Shown: piece after piece, positions 44,501-52,957 of the stretch
Numbering within the stretch: the first letter of the stretch is position 1
How the letters are laid out: every line of letters starts with the position of its first letter
Assembly (NCBI GenBank): GCA_905178155.1
Contig: CAJINV010000001.1
Location: 4,302,233-4,366,232, forward strand
DNA: 64,000 nucleotides
Source: Amoebophrya sp. A120
Lineage: Eukaryota; Sar; Dinophyceae; Syndiniales; Amoebophryaceae
Reading direction: 5' to 3'
The notes under the pieces: model-generated
What the model saw: the letters and a program-made list of their open reading frames with translations, nothing else
The model's database searches: none
Told to the model about the DNA's origin: nothing
Position numbers and translations under genes: made by a program

Positions 44501-47500
44501 CAAGGCCGAGAAAAAAGAGTCAGAAAAAATTTGGCTCAACCTGCCGCCGGAGCAGTTAGCCAAAGGAACAGTCGAGCTGGATTACAAGTGGTCTGTGCAA
44601 AACGGACTGAGTAAACTGGCGCTGGAGGCTTTTGTCAATGAGTTTGGAAGTTTGGAAAAGCGCAAAGTTTACAAAATAGTGGAGAAACCGCTTGGGCAGA
44701 AGTTGATCACTAGCCGCGTGATCTTCGCCGTGAAGTTAAATGCCGATGGGTCTCTCAAACGTGTCAAATGCCGCTTCGTGCCTCGCGGGTACATGGACCC
44801 CCGCAAAACCACTCTTCGTTTAGATCAGGACGTGGTGAGCCATGAAGGGCTGCTTTTGAGTCTCTGTCTTGCGAGCAAAAACCGATGGCAATCAAAGACG
44901 ACAGATTTTGAGACCGCCTTCCTGCAACAAAACGGATTCAAGGAAGGGGAGCCCAGGCCGTTCGTCGCCTTTCCTCAATTGCCTGAAGAGTGCGGCCCTG
45001 AGTTTTACGAAGCAATGAAATGGGAGGTCAATTCATGCTTGGAGCTGTTGATGGCACTTTATGGCTTGGTGGATGGACCTCGACGTTGGTATGTTGCCTT
45101 TTCTGACTTCCTCAAAGAAGTTGGATTTCGGCAACTAGGTGCTGACTTGGGATTGTGGGTGCTGGAACTGGATGAAAAAGACGAAGTCGTGAGGCGCCCG
45201 GACCAAGAAAATTCCAAGAAATCGGCAGAGAAAATTTTGGCCGAAGAAGTTCTGGGAACCGCTCCCATTGGTCGAATTGCTGAAGTTGTAAATCTTCACG
45301 TCGATGACAAGCTTACGGCTGGAGATAGCGCATTCGATCGGTATTGGCAAAAAGTTGCTGATCGTTTCAAGGTGGGTTCGGTCGATGACATCGATGAAAG
45401 CGGTGTCATTTTTTGCGGAAAATGTATCAGAAGAACCAAAGACGGTGGGTATGAAGTGGATCAAGAACATTATGTCGCAAAGTTCGAGCAAATTGCGGCA
45501 CCAGCAGACGCAAAAGACGAAGATCCACTACCTGCGGAATACCACACCAAGTACCGCAGCGCCATCGGGCGTTTGAACTGGATTTCCTACCGCACACGAC
45601 CCGACCTGACCTACGACACAAATTCGCTTTCTAAGCACGCTACAGCGCCGACATGGTCGCACCTCCACCAGCTCAATAAATTGATCCGGAAAACTTTGCA
45701 CAGCAGAAGCGTACGACTGAAAATACCGAAACTAGAGGGCGATTTGCAAATAGTTGCCTATGCAGATGCATCGTTTAACCGACTACAACCCGAAGCCCCA
45801 TGCATTGGGTCAATTTATTGGCTGAGTTCCATCCCAGACAAAGCCGAAACGCGAGGGGTGGACCAAGTTCACAAAATGGAGAAACCGACCGGGGCAGCGA
45901 TCAGCGCTACTGGAGTGCCGATCTACTGGCGCACGACGAGCGTAAAACGGAAATGCGATGCTATCCTGGATGCCGAAACCTTGTCGACGCAATTCGCCGC
46001 GAACGTGGCGAGATACCTCAGCGCCATCGCGATTTCCTTGGGTTTGGTTAAACCTACCGACCCTATCGTGATGCTGAACGACAACAACTCACTCGTGTCC
46101 CACCTGAAAACAAATAATCGCTGTCATAGCATGCGACTTGCAGCAAACTGGTACGGCCTGCGACAGCTTTACACGAGTGGGAGCATGGTGATTCGCTGGG
46201 TATGTGGCAAGACGCAAAACATCGCTGACGTTTTGACGAAAGGAAAAAGCCCTCTACTTCCATTGCTTTTACAAAATTTGCATCTTAATAAAATCTCCAT
46301 TCCGCGATGAGTTATTATATTTTTTCACAAATTCAGACTTTTAATTTGTCATGCTATTTTACATTCTTTTACAACTTCTTTATCATATGGTCAGCGCATT
46401 CTCATCGTGTTTCGCATTACAAATTCCGTTGACTACTACTCATACTCATCTTTTCTCCTTTTCCGCATTACAAATCTAACATTTACACTTTATTTTTTTT
46501 GACAAAATGATAATCAAGCCTCTTCCTGTAGCACCTTGAGTCAAATGATACGAGTACTCCCGTGCTGTTTTTGTTTTGCCATTTTGGCAGTTTTACGCTC
46601 TTCGATTTTATCTCACGTTCACCATTGCGATTCGGATTGTCATTGCTTTAATTTTTTTTGCTTTTCGCATGACAGATTCATCTTTTGCTTATTTTTATCT
46701 CACATTTTCAGCATCACATATTCCATATTTTCCTAGTGTTATGAATATTTTTTTTTGCTTTCTAAGCGGTGTTTGCTTCATTTCATATCATTTTGTTGCA
46801 AACTTTTACAATATTCAAATTTCCCGCATTACAAACCAACTCTTTTATTTCCCTTCGTGTCATGTTTCGCATTACAGATTTGGTTTTTATATTTCATGCA
46901 CGCACCTACATTTTTCAAATTTTTCTACTCTTTCTTCACGTTTGGTTGAGCCTTCTTACGAACTTAGGTTTTTATTTCCCTAGGTCGCTCCACATAGAAA
47001 TCTCATATAAATACTGGCCATATTTATTTTCGATTTTTCTTAGTGGGGGGAGTGATGAAACACTCTCGGTATCGTACTACATCGTTTGCTTATCGTTCAC
47101 TACAACAAGCTCGAAGTAATTCGGATACTCTCGTACTAAGTATCTCGGTAGCCTCGTGATTTGAAAGAAAAGAGAAAGCAAAGAAAGGAAAAGAAGAAAA
47201 GAAAGAAGAAGAAGAACCTCGATGGTGAGACTGGCTTTCTTTTGCAATCAGGTGCTGTTTACGAAGAATAAAAACCTTCCCCCAGTAGGTATCTGGACAC
47301 GATACCTTTAGGCTTCAAGAGTCTGTTTGTTCGTATATCAGTCGCATTTTACGAGATCTTAGCACCTACTAACTTATTTTCAGCCGAACAATGATGGCTT
47401 TACTTGTCAACCCAAGCTTTTTTCGCTCGCGCCTTCATCTGGAAGAGTAGAATAAACACCTGATCAAAACTAGTTATGACCCAAGTAGTACCTGATTCAT

Positions 47501-50500
47501 CCTCGCGACTTCGTCCTGGTGATTGGCCTCCAAGTTCTGCTTTTCTGACTCAAACGATGCTCTAATCTGTGCCTCTCGCTTGTCTGCGTCAGCCTGTGGT
47601 AAGAGTTCACGAGAACAAGCAGTGGTGCGTTGATGCATTTAGAAACGGCGAGTCGGACAACGTCCATGATCTTCCAGGATGAAAAAAAAAGCCGAACAGA
47701 CGAACGACTCATCTGAGAAGAAATTCATTATGAAGATCGATCAAAACAAAAATCTTGATGTTCTTTGCCGAATTATTACCTTCAGCCTCCTCAAGCTCTC
47801 GTCTCCTGATTGCATTAAATCTTCTATTCGCTTTTCCGAGGCTACCAAATCCGCCCGCAGTATCGCTATATCGCTCGTCAACTCGTCGATCTTGGAGGAG
47901 CTGCACCGCAGGTCTTTTTCCAGGGCGGCGCACTTGGCGTCGGTCGCCCGCTTCTCATCGGCGAGTTCCTTGTGCCGTTCCCTGGCGGCTTGCGTTTCCG
48001 CCTCGTGCTGCTGCCGCAGCTTTTCCATTTCCATCCGCAGGTTCCCGTCCAGCTGCGCCAGCTCCCCGTCGTGTCTCGATTTCAGCTGCTGCAGCGACGC
48101 CGTGTGTTGGTCCTCGAGCGCGGCAATCTTCTCCGTGAGCTCGATCTGCAGACGCGTTTAGGAGGTTTTGATACGATTTATTCTTCATAAACCCTTATTT
48201 TTACTTTTAGTGAGTAGCTCGCCGGAAAGATGAAGGACCTTTGTCTTTCACTTTCTAGTACTGTCAAACAGGAAGATGAAAACATCAATCACTACAAAAG
48301 CGTATATCACGTACGTTGTGCCGCTGCTTGACCCGCTCTAGCTCCGCGCCGTGCTTTTCGTAGATGTCCGCAATTTTCTGTTGGTGCTGTTGTGTCAGTT
48401 CCTGTACCATTTTCACTGCGTCGTCCTTGGCGTCGTTCAGCTGCCGATTCATCTGCGCCGTCATGAGGTCCATCTTCTGCTTCGCCTCCGTGGAAACTTC
48501 CCCCAAACCCCTTTCCTTGTCCTGCAGCTGCTTTTCCAAGGAATCGATGCTCTCGTCCTTCATCACTAAATTTCTTTCCAGCTCCTGTTTCTCGTTCCTC
48601 ACGAGTGTGAGATCCTTTTGCAGGTTCGTGTTGTCCTGCTTTGCCACCCGGCACTCCTCCGTTTCGCGGGACAGATCCTCGCGCATCCGCGCGATAGTAG
48701 CGGCGTGCCGTTCATCCGAGGAAAGATTCTTCGACTCAAGGTTTTGGACACGGTCGCGCGCAGTCTATGTTTTTATTTTCAGAAACCATGATTGACACTT
48801 TCATTTTCATCGCAAATCGACAAAAATCGTAATCGATTCAAGTGTACTGTAGTACTCAGCTGCAATGTGTTCTTCTACTTCTAGTACTAGTTGTTCCATC
48901 CTGATCCTGGTATCTTCTTTACTTGCGGTAATAAAGAACAGGAACAAAACTCATGATACCTTGAGTTGTTCGCCGAGACCCGCTGCCTCCGCCTCCTTGG
49001 CAGCAAGGGTCTCGCGCACCGCGTGGAGCTGCTTTGCGGTGTCGCCGCCGAGATCCTCGAGGTTGCGCCGCTTTGACTCCTCCTCTTCTAGTCGGCCCTG
49101 CAGAGTCGCCACTTTCTGTTCGAAGTCTGCGTGTTCTTTTTCCCGCGCCGCACTGGTTTCGTGGCGGTCCCGATCTCGATCGGTGATAAAGCTGCGCTGA
49201 AGCTCTTCTATTCGCTCGTTGTGCGCTTTTGTCAGTTCTTCTTTTTCTTTCGTATACTTTTCGCTCGCCGCCTCTGTCTTTGACGCAAAGTCGGCACTCA
49301 GGGACGCTTGCAGGCTTGCAATTTCCGCCTTGTGCTTTTCTATTGTCGCGTCCAGCTCCTGTTTGTGCGCTGCTTGTTTTTCTTTCAGCTTCTTCTCTAG
49401 TTCTTCTATTTCAGCTGTGTGCTTCTGCCGCAAGATGTCAATGTCGGTCTTGGCCCCACTACTGGTTTCTTCTATCTGCTTGCGCAAGGCGTCTATCTCA
49501 GACTGCAACTTGTCACGTTCCGCTCGGCTCGAGTCTCGCTCGCTCGTCAAGGTGTTTGCTTGCTCCTCCAACCGCTGTGCTCGTGTGTCCAGCTGATATT
49601 TTCATGGAAATGAAAAACGGTTGAATTTCATTGAAAGAAGCTACGCACAGACGTGCGACCATCAAAAAAACAAGTTGATGGAGAGAACCAGTAGCCGCTA
49701 CCGCTACCGAACAACAGTGTAGTACACAACGTACTCGCAAAAAATATACAAAAATTTACCTCTGCTCGCCGTTTCTCCGTTTCGCTAAATTTTTTCTCGA
49801 CCGCCTCTTTCCCGTCCTCCAGCGACTTTTTGGTTTCCTCCCAGCGCTTTTTCTCCAGCGCAAAGGAGTCTCGTAGTCTCTCGACCGTGTCCTGGGCTTC
49901 CCGGGAAGACATGCTGGCCTCGGACTTGTATATCGTAAGGAAAGATCCCCCCTCCCCATATTGAAAAGATATGTTTTCGAAAATTTGCGTTGCTGATTTG
50001 AGGTCACAAATCACATCTGTCTTGCAAGAAGAGAAGGGCAGAAGCTTCCGCCCCATTATGAAGCCGGTTTGTCATGCTGTTGGGACTACAGGGCAGCCGT
50101 TTGCCATGCTGAGCAACTAGATTCATACGCCCTTACCTACCCTGGGGATCTGGTCGCAATGCCTCCCTGCAATACACAGCTGATTTGTGTACACAAATCC
50201 AGCATCAGAAATTCTGTTTTGATATGGGGAGGGGGGATTTTTCCTCACAATATTGTAGCGCGAGAATTCTCTCTCCCGGTCGGCCGCTTTCGTCGTTTCC
50301 TCGTCTATATCAAATGTAAAAATGTCTGGGTCTGGAAGAATACGCGATTTGTCATGCAGCTTTTCCATGACCCGTGAGGTCTGGAATGCAGGACATAGCG
50401 TGACAGATTCTGTGCGATCTTTCCCATGCCTATCCTGCATGAGAAACTGCCTCCCGACTTGGTCAAAACTGGACGACTTTTGGTAATCATGCAACACAGA

Positions 50501-51663
50501 TTTTTGCATGCTTCAGATTTAGCACGACAAATTGCATTCTTCCAGACCCAGACATTTTTGCATTTGATAGTCTAGCGAGGCTTGAAGCTTCGCGACTTGA
50601 CTGCCCAACTCGGTCTTCATCTTCAGCAATTCCGCTCGTTCTGATTCTAGTCGCGACGCAGTCGCGGAACTACCCTCTCTCAGCCTTGACAAGTCTTCCA
50701 CCACCCGATCCCGGTCCTCCGCGGTCTGTTTGCGCCGAGTCTCGGTGTCCTCCAGCTCGGACTCTAGTGCCGTTTTGTCGGCGATCGCTTTTTCCAGCGA
50801 CTTTTGTTTTTCTGCGAGCTGCGAAGCCAAATTTGCACTGTTCTCGTCGCGCTCCTCTACTTTTCGCTTCCAGTCATTTTCGGCGTCGCTGCGCGCACCC
50901 TCGAGACTGCGGATCTGTTGAAATTATGGTGTGCATGATTCTTGTTGGTGTCCTTGCAGCAAAGAAATTTTCCGGCAGATAAGTATAAGTAATCTCAACA
51001 CAATCTTTAATTTTCTATTTCTCCTTGTCGTGATGTGGATTCCGGAATTATACACGACACGACGAGCAGCACAGCCTAGCACTACATCAGCACTGGACAT
51101 CAAAAATAGATTGATACTTTCGCATTCAGCAAGACTCTTTCTTCGTCCCACTTCGTGCTTTCTGCCTCCAACGTGCCCGACAACGTCGCTTTCTGGTCCA
51201 AAAGCGCCTGGCTGTGCTGGTCCACTTTTTGCTGCAAACTTCTGTCAAAGCTCTCCCGCTGCTCGCGACACCGCACCCGGAGCTCATCGAGCTCCTCGGT
51301 CAAGGTTGTGACCCGGTCGGTCCAATGTCGGAAGGACTCCTGCTCCTTTTTCACTTGGTGGAGTTTCAGGTCTTCGATCTCCTTCAGCATGTTTTGCTTT
51401 TCTGACTCCAGTTTTTCCTTCATGCCGCGACTCTGCTCCCGCACCGCCGTCTCGTTTTTTACCTTCTCAAACGCGTTCCAGGCGTCCTGGATTTTCGCGT
51501 TGCAGTTGCGGACGATCCCCTCGATCTCCTGCTCGTACGCGTTGGAAACCGACCGCAGATGCAGGTCCGCTTCGTCATTTTTCGTGTTCAAGTGGAAAAT
51601 GACCTTCGTGAGCTGCGCAATCTTCTTGCTCATCTTGTGGAAAGTGTCGTCGCGCTCCACCAT
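38542..51663 (-). CDS. FAM184A: FAM184-family coiled-coil protein
   Basis: Twelve exons: 51663-51118, 50914-50570, 50302-50253, 49925-49760, 49592-48960, 48764-48315, 48145-47780, 47593-47492, 47438-47404, 39889-39666, 39396-39338 and 38841-38542. They total 1092 codons including TAG, with every phase matching. The start MVERDDTFHKMSKKIAQLTK continues VIFHLNTKND, and the C-terminal block (EMQYYRLELVNREQNYNKVF, GPNVGVLNP) matches the two conserved ends of animal FAM184A/B; between them is continuous charged coiled coil. Animal FAM184A is about 1140 aa, so length fits. The cellular role is poorly defined; a cytoskeletal or ciliary setting is plausible. Four introns are introners. A 7.46-kb LTR element fills the intron 39890-47403, whose own length would be 54 nt. 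Other introns are GT-AG. Confidence 0.85.
38847..39337. mobile_element. Introner 4 (outer element) in FAM184
   Basis: 491 bp with inverted ends TATCCT(G/C)AGTAAAAACGTA, then CCCACACCAGAGT. The duplication GTTAG is at 38842-38846 and 39338-39342. Excision joins FGVSGPN | VGVLNP in phase. It is longer than the others because a second introner lies inside; without that it would be about 279 bp. Confidence 0.88.
39000..39206. mobile_element. Nested introner inside introner 4
   Basis: 207 bp with inverted ends TATCAAACAAAAAAAGTT and TATGGAAAGAAAAAAGTT followed by (C/T)GTCAC(G/A)(A/G)TCACT. The duplication ATTCT is at 38995-38999 and 39207-39211. The interior (GCATTACAAATTTT..., CACAAATTTTC) resembles introner 2 in the GT15-like gene. 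Confidence 0.78.
39402..39665. mobile_element. Introner 5 in FAM184
   Basis: 264 bp, ends TATCAAATGCAAATATGTTT and (inverted) TATGCATTGCAAATGTGTCT, then GGGTCTGGA. The duplication ACCGG is at 39397-39401 and 39666-39670. The join gives YYR-LELVNRE, the conserved C-terminal block. Same family and orientation as introner 7. Confidence 0.88.
39910..40221 (+). repeat. 5' LTR of element 2
   Basis: 312 bp. Compared with 47053-47364 it differs at three sites near its 3' end (CCCCCGG/CCCCCAG, CCTCTAG/CCTTTAG, TTCGAG/TTCAAG). It contains a purine-rich GAAAAGAAAG stretch near 40020-40075. Confidence 0.95.
40348..41439 (+). CDS. gag: Copia element 2 Gag
   Basis: 363 aa from ATG 40348 to TGA 41437-41439. 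The N-terminal Ser/Gly stretch is followed by a helical capsid-like region (RKGNEDYQTATTRFKAYVVD). A long Gly/Asn/Lys-rich basic segment then precedes one CCHC knuckle CWICGSNQHLRKSC near the C-terminus. The same frame stays open after the TGA to 42117, overlapping the protease frame. Confidence 0.88.
   Translation: MERSSGSSSSSGHSSGRIPVPVWTPTMGPREWKEKLQLWLLASELSEHLICPTIMLQGIEPNHYHPLLVRQLLQMDPRTWTMSMTPDYEGKEGEDADWISGIRTMTPVQRLERAVTFLEPVDGLAEEKRYRRVSTFERKGNEDYQTATTRFKAYVVDQKNDQRPMDERAIVSAYFSGMRFDLNDSKTLRNHFDLAKSGQGEHTFRHLCQLVETLLVPTSLDRAGNRYDRQGDAIMAIAGLAQIPRWKGNGKGKHGRNGGNGKGNGNTNFQYKPQQRNGGKPTKAGGKGTGQGQNGGKPQRNGGNGKGNGGTKGGPGVGKGNGNAAKCWICGSNQHLRKSCPHRGNGSAMLAQDADADETEHAA
41825..43867 (+). 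CDS. Copia element 2 Pol, first part (protease and integrase)
   Basis: 680 aa as an open frame; no ATG is needed, and the frame is open further upstream. The protease motif is VVDPGCSRSLVG, with Pro at the usual Ser/Thr position. Then the pre-integrase region (NWHLPAKP...CPTC) and integrase (VCIDTV, TDNGTEF, with His/Glu-rich SPVREHEF at the third site). The frame stops at TGA 43865-43867, while the next frame already carries protein-like sequence from about 43780 (ISVVHENQVTAARDLSNWRG). The real Pol therefore shifts by one base in this overlap. Confidence 0.82.
   Translation: MSELTEEQTKSYEKFAGIFVVDPGCSRSLVGEATLQAFRSVFPHFVGEEFQLPKKLSYKFADGFTKKVEKGVSIQIGSAWRTFAVLTPPDTPFLLGCDILGGSVIDLEGFEIRKGEEVIPLQKRNGLYVVDFLKNFEKIFGSETGYHYANAGTAEELAFFTYSEVKKLHERNWHLPAKPLTFRYSEVFENEAERKKFEQIAALVVENCPTCAQLLRMQPKPKLGGKKISATAPNELVCIDTVCFVWKNKKCAVLHFVDAHSGWSFATICETESSGSEVVRGLRLWRKINGSLPTAILTDNGTEFINAKVFGYLSTVAGGVIHYRSPVREHEFISESHTRALGMLVDRLCGSPASHYTSLDFVDILQEALVCKNSYVRSSGHSSQFVQLGNDHSQDVLRDLAPGPSIAKISKTDQEFASQRAQLRNEAAKLVNFEAQTKGISEILNNQSQHASAEFYYNGDRVFVNVDTKPEDKTTGRTRWAGATVVGTKGTKTVVVQFDDGTMKQAHARECRRLPPSEIEVVEVLPEEYQDLATNLESQLLQMQPEEEQENAETDATDVDKIVVDVMKANAKNLHSAAAARDDTTRRMAVQKSLFGSVKVIQASCRIGATRFDEPVLIAGNAQANREKLKTVRTVHATFTPKGKLLEVKYLKGPKVIQRAQEPRGVFDICCSRKSSHCRA
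43959..46310 (+). CDS. Copia element 2 Pol, second part (reverse transcriptase and RNase H)
   Basis: 783 aa listed; the frame is open back to about 43780, overlapping the first part. Reverse transcriptase motifs: RVKCRFVPRGY, TTDFETAFLQQ, LMALYGLVDGPRRWY and catalytic LHVDDKL (His in place of the usual Tyr before VDD). RNase H: VAYADASFN, DAILDAETLS, and the terminal NIADVLTKG typical of Copia. No internal stop. Expression requires a frameshift or joins a decayed copy. Confidence 0.85.
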   Translation: MESLGGLAMVELQWLAHYLSIPLAAQKDELLKRIKSHYEHTEELAFFSLGAPEAEFAYLSSQQKQSLSLFQDFFAGFVDDSTTRAEFLPGSRPFELINSTLNLPSLAGVVIRKNCQRVPTKTGLEKRPEIPNQHSATFILIPNAPARSASVGEAVSKRDLVVSLVFEDPAFKSVPTEPTEVKAEKKESEKIWLNLPPEQLAKGTVELDYKWSVQNGLSKLALEAFVNEFGSLEKRKVYKIVEKPLGQKLITSRVIFAVKLNADGSLKRVKCRFVPRGYMDPRKTTLRLDQDVVSHEGLLLSLCLASKNRWQSKTTDFETAFLQQNGFKEGEPRPFVAFPQLPEECGPEFYEAMKWEVNSCLELLMALYGLVDGPRRWYVAFSDFLKEVGFRQLGADLGLWVLELDEKDEVVRRPDQENSKKSAEKILAEEVLGTAPIGRIAEVVNLHVDDKLTAGDSAFDRYWQKVADRFKVGSVDDIDESGVIFCGKCIRRTKDGGYEVDQEHYVAKFEQIAAPADAKDEDPLPAEYHTKYRSAIGRLNWISYRTRPDLTYDTNSLSKHATAPTWSHLHQLNKLIRKTLHSRSVRLKIPKLEGDLQIVAYADASFNRLQPEAPCIGSIYWLSSIPDKAETRGVDQVHKMEKPTGAAISATGVPIYWRTTSVKRKCDAILDAETLSTQFAANVARYLSAIAISLGLVKPTDPIVMLNDNNSLVSHLKTNNRCHSMRLAANWYGLRQLYTSGSMVIRWVCGKTQNIADVLTKGKSPLLPLLLQNLHLNKISIPR
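46311..47052 (+). other. A/T-rich 3' non-coding tail of element 2
   Basis: 740 bp between the pol stop and the 3' LTR, strongly T-rich. GCATTACAAA occurs at 46414, 46465 and 46826, and TTTGTCATGC at 46345; the same words recur inside the introners. No protein-coding signal is convincing. Confidence 0.6.
47053..47364 (+). repeat. 3' LTR of element 2
   Basis: 312 bp, 99% identical to the 5' LTR and followed by the duplicated CCTAC. Confidence 0.95.
49931..50252. mobile_element. Introner 6 in FAM184
   Basis: 322 bp, ends TAT(C/T)GT(A/G)AGGAAA(G/A)ATC then CCCCCTCCCCATAT. The duplication TTGTA is at 49926-49930 and 50253-50257. The join gives FSRY-KSEASMSS in phase. It is homologous along its whole length to introner 8 (55598-55920), but in the opposite orientation. 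Confidence 0.9.
50308..50569. mobile_element. Introner 7 in FAM184
   Basis: 262 bp, ends TATCAAATG(T/C)AAAAATGTCT then GGGTCTGGAAGAAT, almost perfect inverted repeats. The duplication GTCTA is at 50303-50307 and 50570-50574. The join gives QASLD-EETTKAAD. It is separated from introner 6 by an exon of only 50 nt. Confidence 0.9.
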
Positions 51664-52957
51664 TTTTTCGGGACCACGCGCTGACGGGCGCGCGACACGT
51701 GGTCTTGCTTACTACTACCTGGCCCTGGTGTGCTGTGCTCCACCCATCAAACTAAATTAGTACTACACGCGGCAAGGGCGAAGCGCCCACAACATCGGTA
51801 ATAGCGCCAGGCGAGGAAGAGGGCCGGGGAAGTAGTTCTTTACCATGAAGAAAATGCGCGGAGAGTTCGTCGTTTTTAACGCTTCTCTTCTTCAAAAAAA
51901 TCGCTTGGCCGGTGAGGCTCCATCCCCCATCTGCAGCCGGCAACTGACGACTCGATTACTTTTGCGTGCATCTTTGTGCAGGTGTCAGGTCGTAGGAAGG
52001 AATCTTCAGAACGCGTCGAATCCATTTCTGACAATCTTCCCGAACGTCAGCCTGTACCACCCGGCGCCGTGCGCTTCGAGTCATGAATTTCAAAAAGTCC
52101 AAAGTGCGTCAATGGCTCCTGTGGCGGCGTTGGTGTAAGAGCAATCACAATCAATTGAAACTTACGATCATCCGAGAGGAGGAACATACTTACTTACACT
52201 GTATCATAAGGCGACTTATTTTCACTCACGATGTCTCTCCGGGATTTTCGAAACGAAAAAAAAAACGAAAACGACATACGTTTTCCTCTTCGATCAAGTA
52301 GCATCACGATTGCAGAGAGTGCGATTCATCTTGATGTAGTTCTCCCTCTTTCACTACGAGAACAAGCCTTCTCAATAAATATTGAGAAACGACAACGACT
52401 ACGAAAAGAAGCTCAAGCTCCACATCGAACATGAAAATACCGTGGGCAAATGAGCAAAGATCCGCTCCGGGACGACGGCAGACGAGCGTCTCAAGTTTAT
52501 TTTGACTTTGGACTTCTTATGTGGTGAGATGATGTTTCGCAGTCTGGTCGTGGTTGATTCGAGCCATACTTCTGCTTCTGCTAGATGGCAATATATAGCT
52601 CTTCTAGCCCTGATAGGATTGGTGTCGTGGTTCTTGCGCCATAGTAATACTATGCGAAGGTTTATTCCAGAAGTTTTTCAAGACCTGGTGTCGTGGTCGC
52701 TTGTTCCATGGACCGTTTCAAAAAATGGTGAAGAAGATTCGTCTTAATTCAGTCGCTATGGTGAAGATGTTGAATTGTAAGTAGAAGTGTAGAAGCGATT
52801 CACAGTGGCATCAAAACAATGGTGCCAGTGTTTGTTGTTCCTGTCAACATGTGATAGTATTTCCTTCCATTTCGAAACATTTCCTAGCTGTTGATTCTTA
52901 CTGCTGTGCTACTAGCTCTCTCGTTGAAGGTCGTCGCGAACCACAATTTTCAAAAAA
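51664..52957. other. Intergenic; one weak plus-strand ORF
   Basis: 1.29 kb between the FAM184 start and the eIF5 stop. The only item of note is a plus-strand frame 52502-52747 (81 aa) with one hydrophobic segment (WQYIALLALIGLVSWFL). It has no homologue I know and is on the opposite strand from every supported gene, so I do not call it a gene. Confidence 0.45.

Larger units (their letters stand above)
39910..47364 (+). mobile_element. Ty1/Copia LTR retrotransposon, element 2
   Basis: 7455 bp with 312-bp LTRs (TGATGAAACAC...TTAGCA) and the 5-bp duplication CCTAC at 39905-39909 and 47365-47369. A primer-binding site TGGTAGCGGAG (40222-40232), compatible with an initiator-Met tRNA end, follows the 5' LTR directly. 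The polypurine tract AGTGGGGGGAG (47042-47052) precedes the 3' LTR. It is antisense to FAM184. LTRs differ at three positions. Gag is intact; pol is in two overlapping frames. Confidence 0.95.

Noticed and set aside
52502-52747. 81-aa plus-strand ORF with one hydrophobic segment
   Set aside because: It is isolated, on the wrong strand for this block, without homologue or splice context; kept only as a note.
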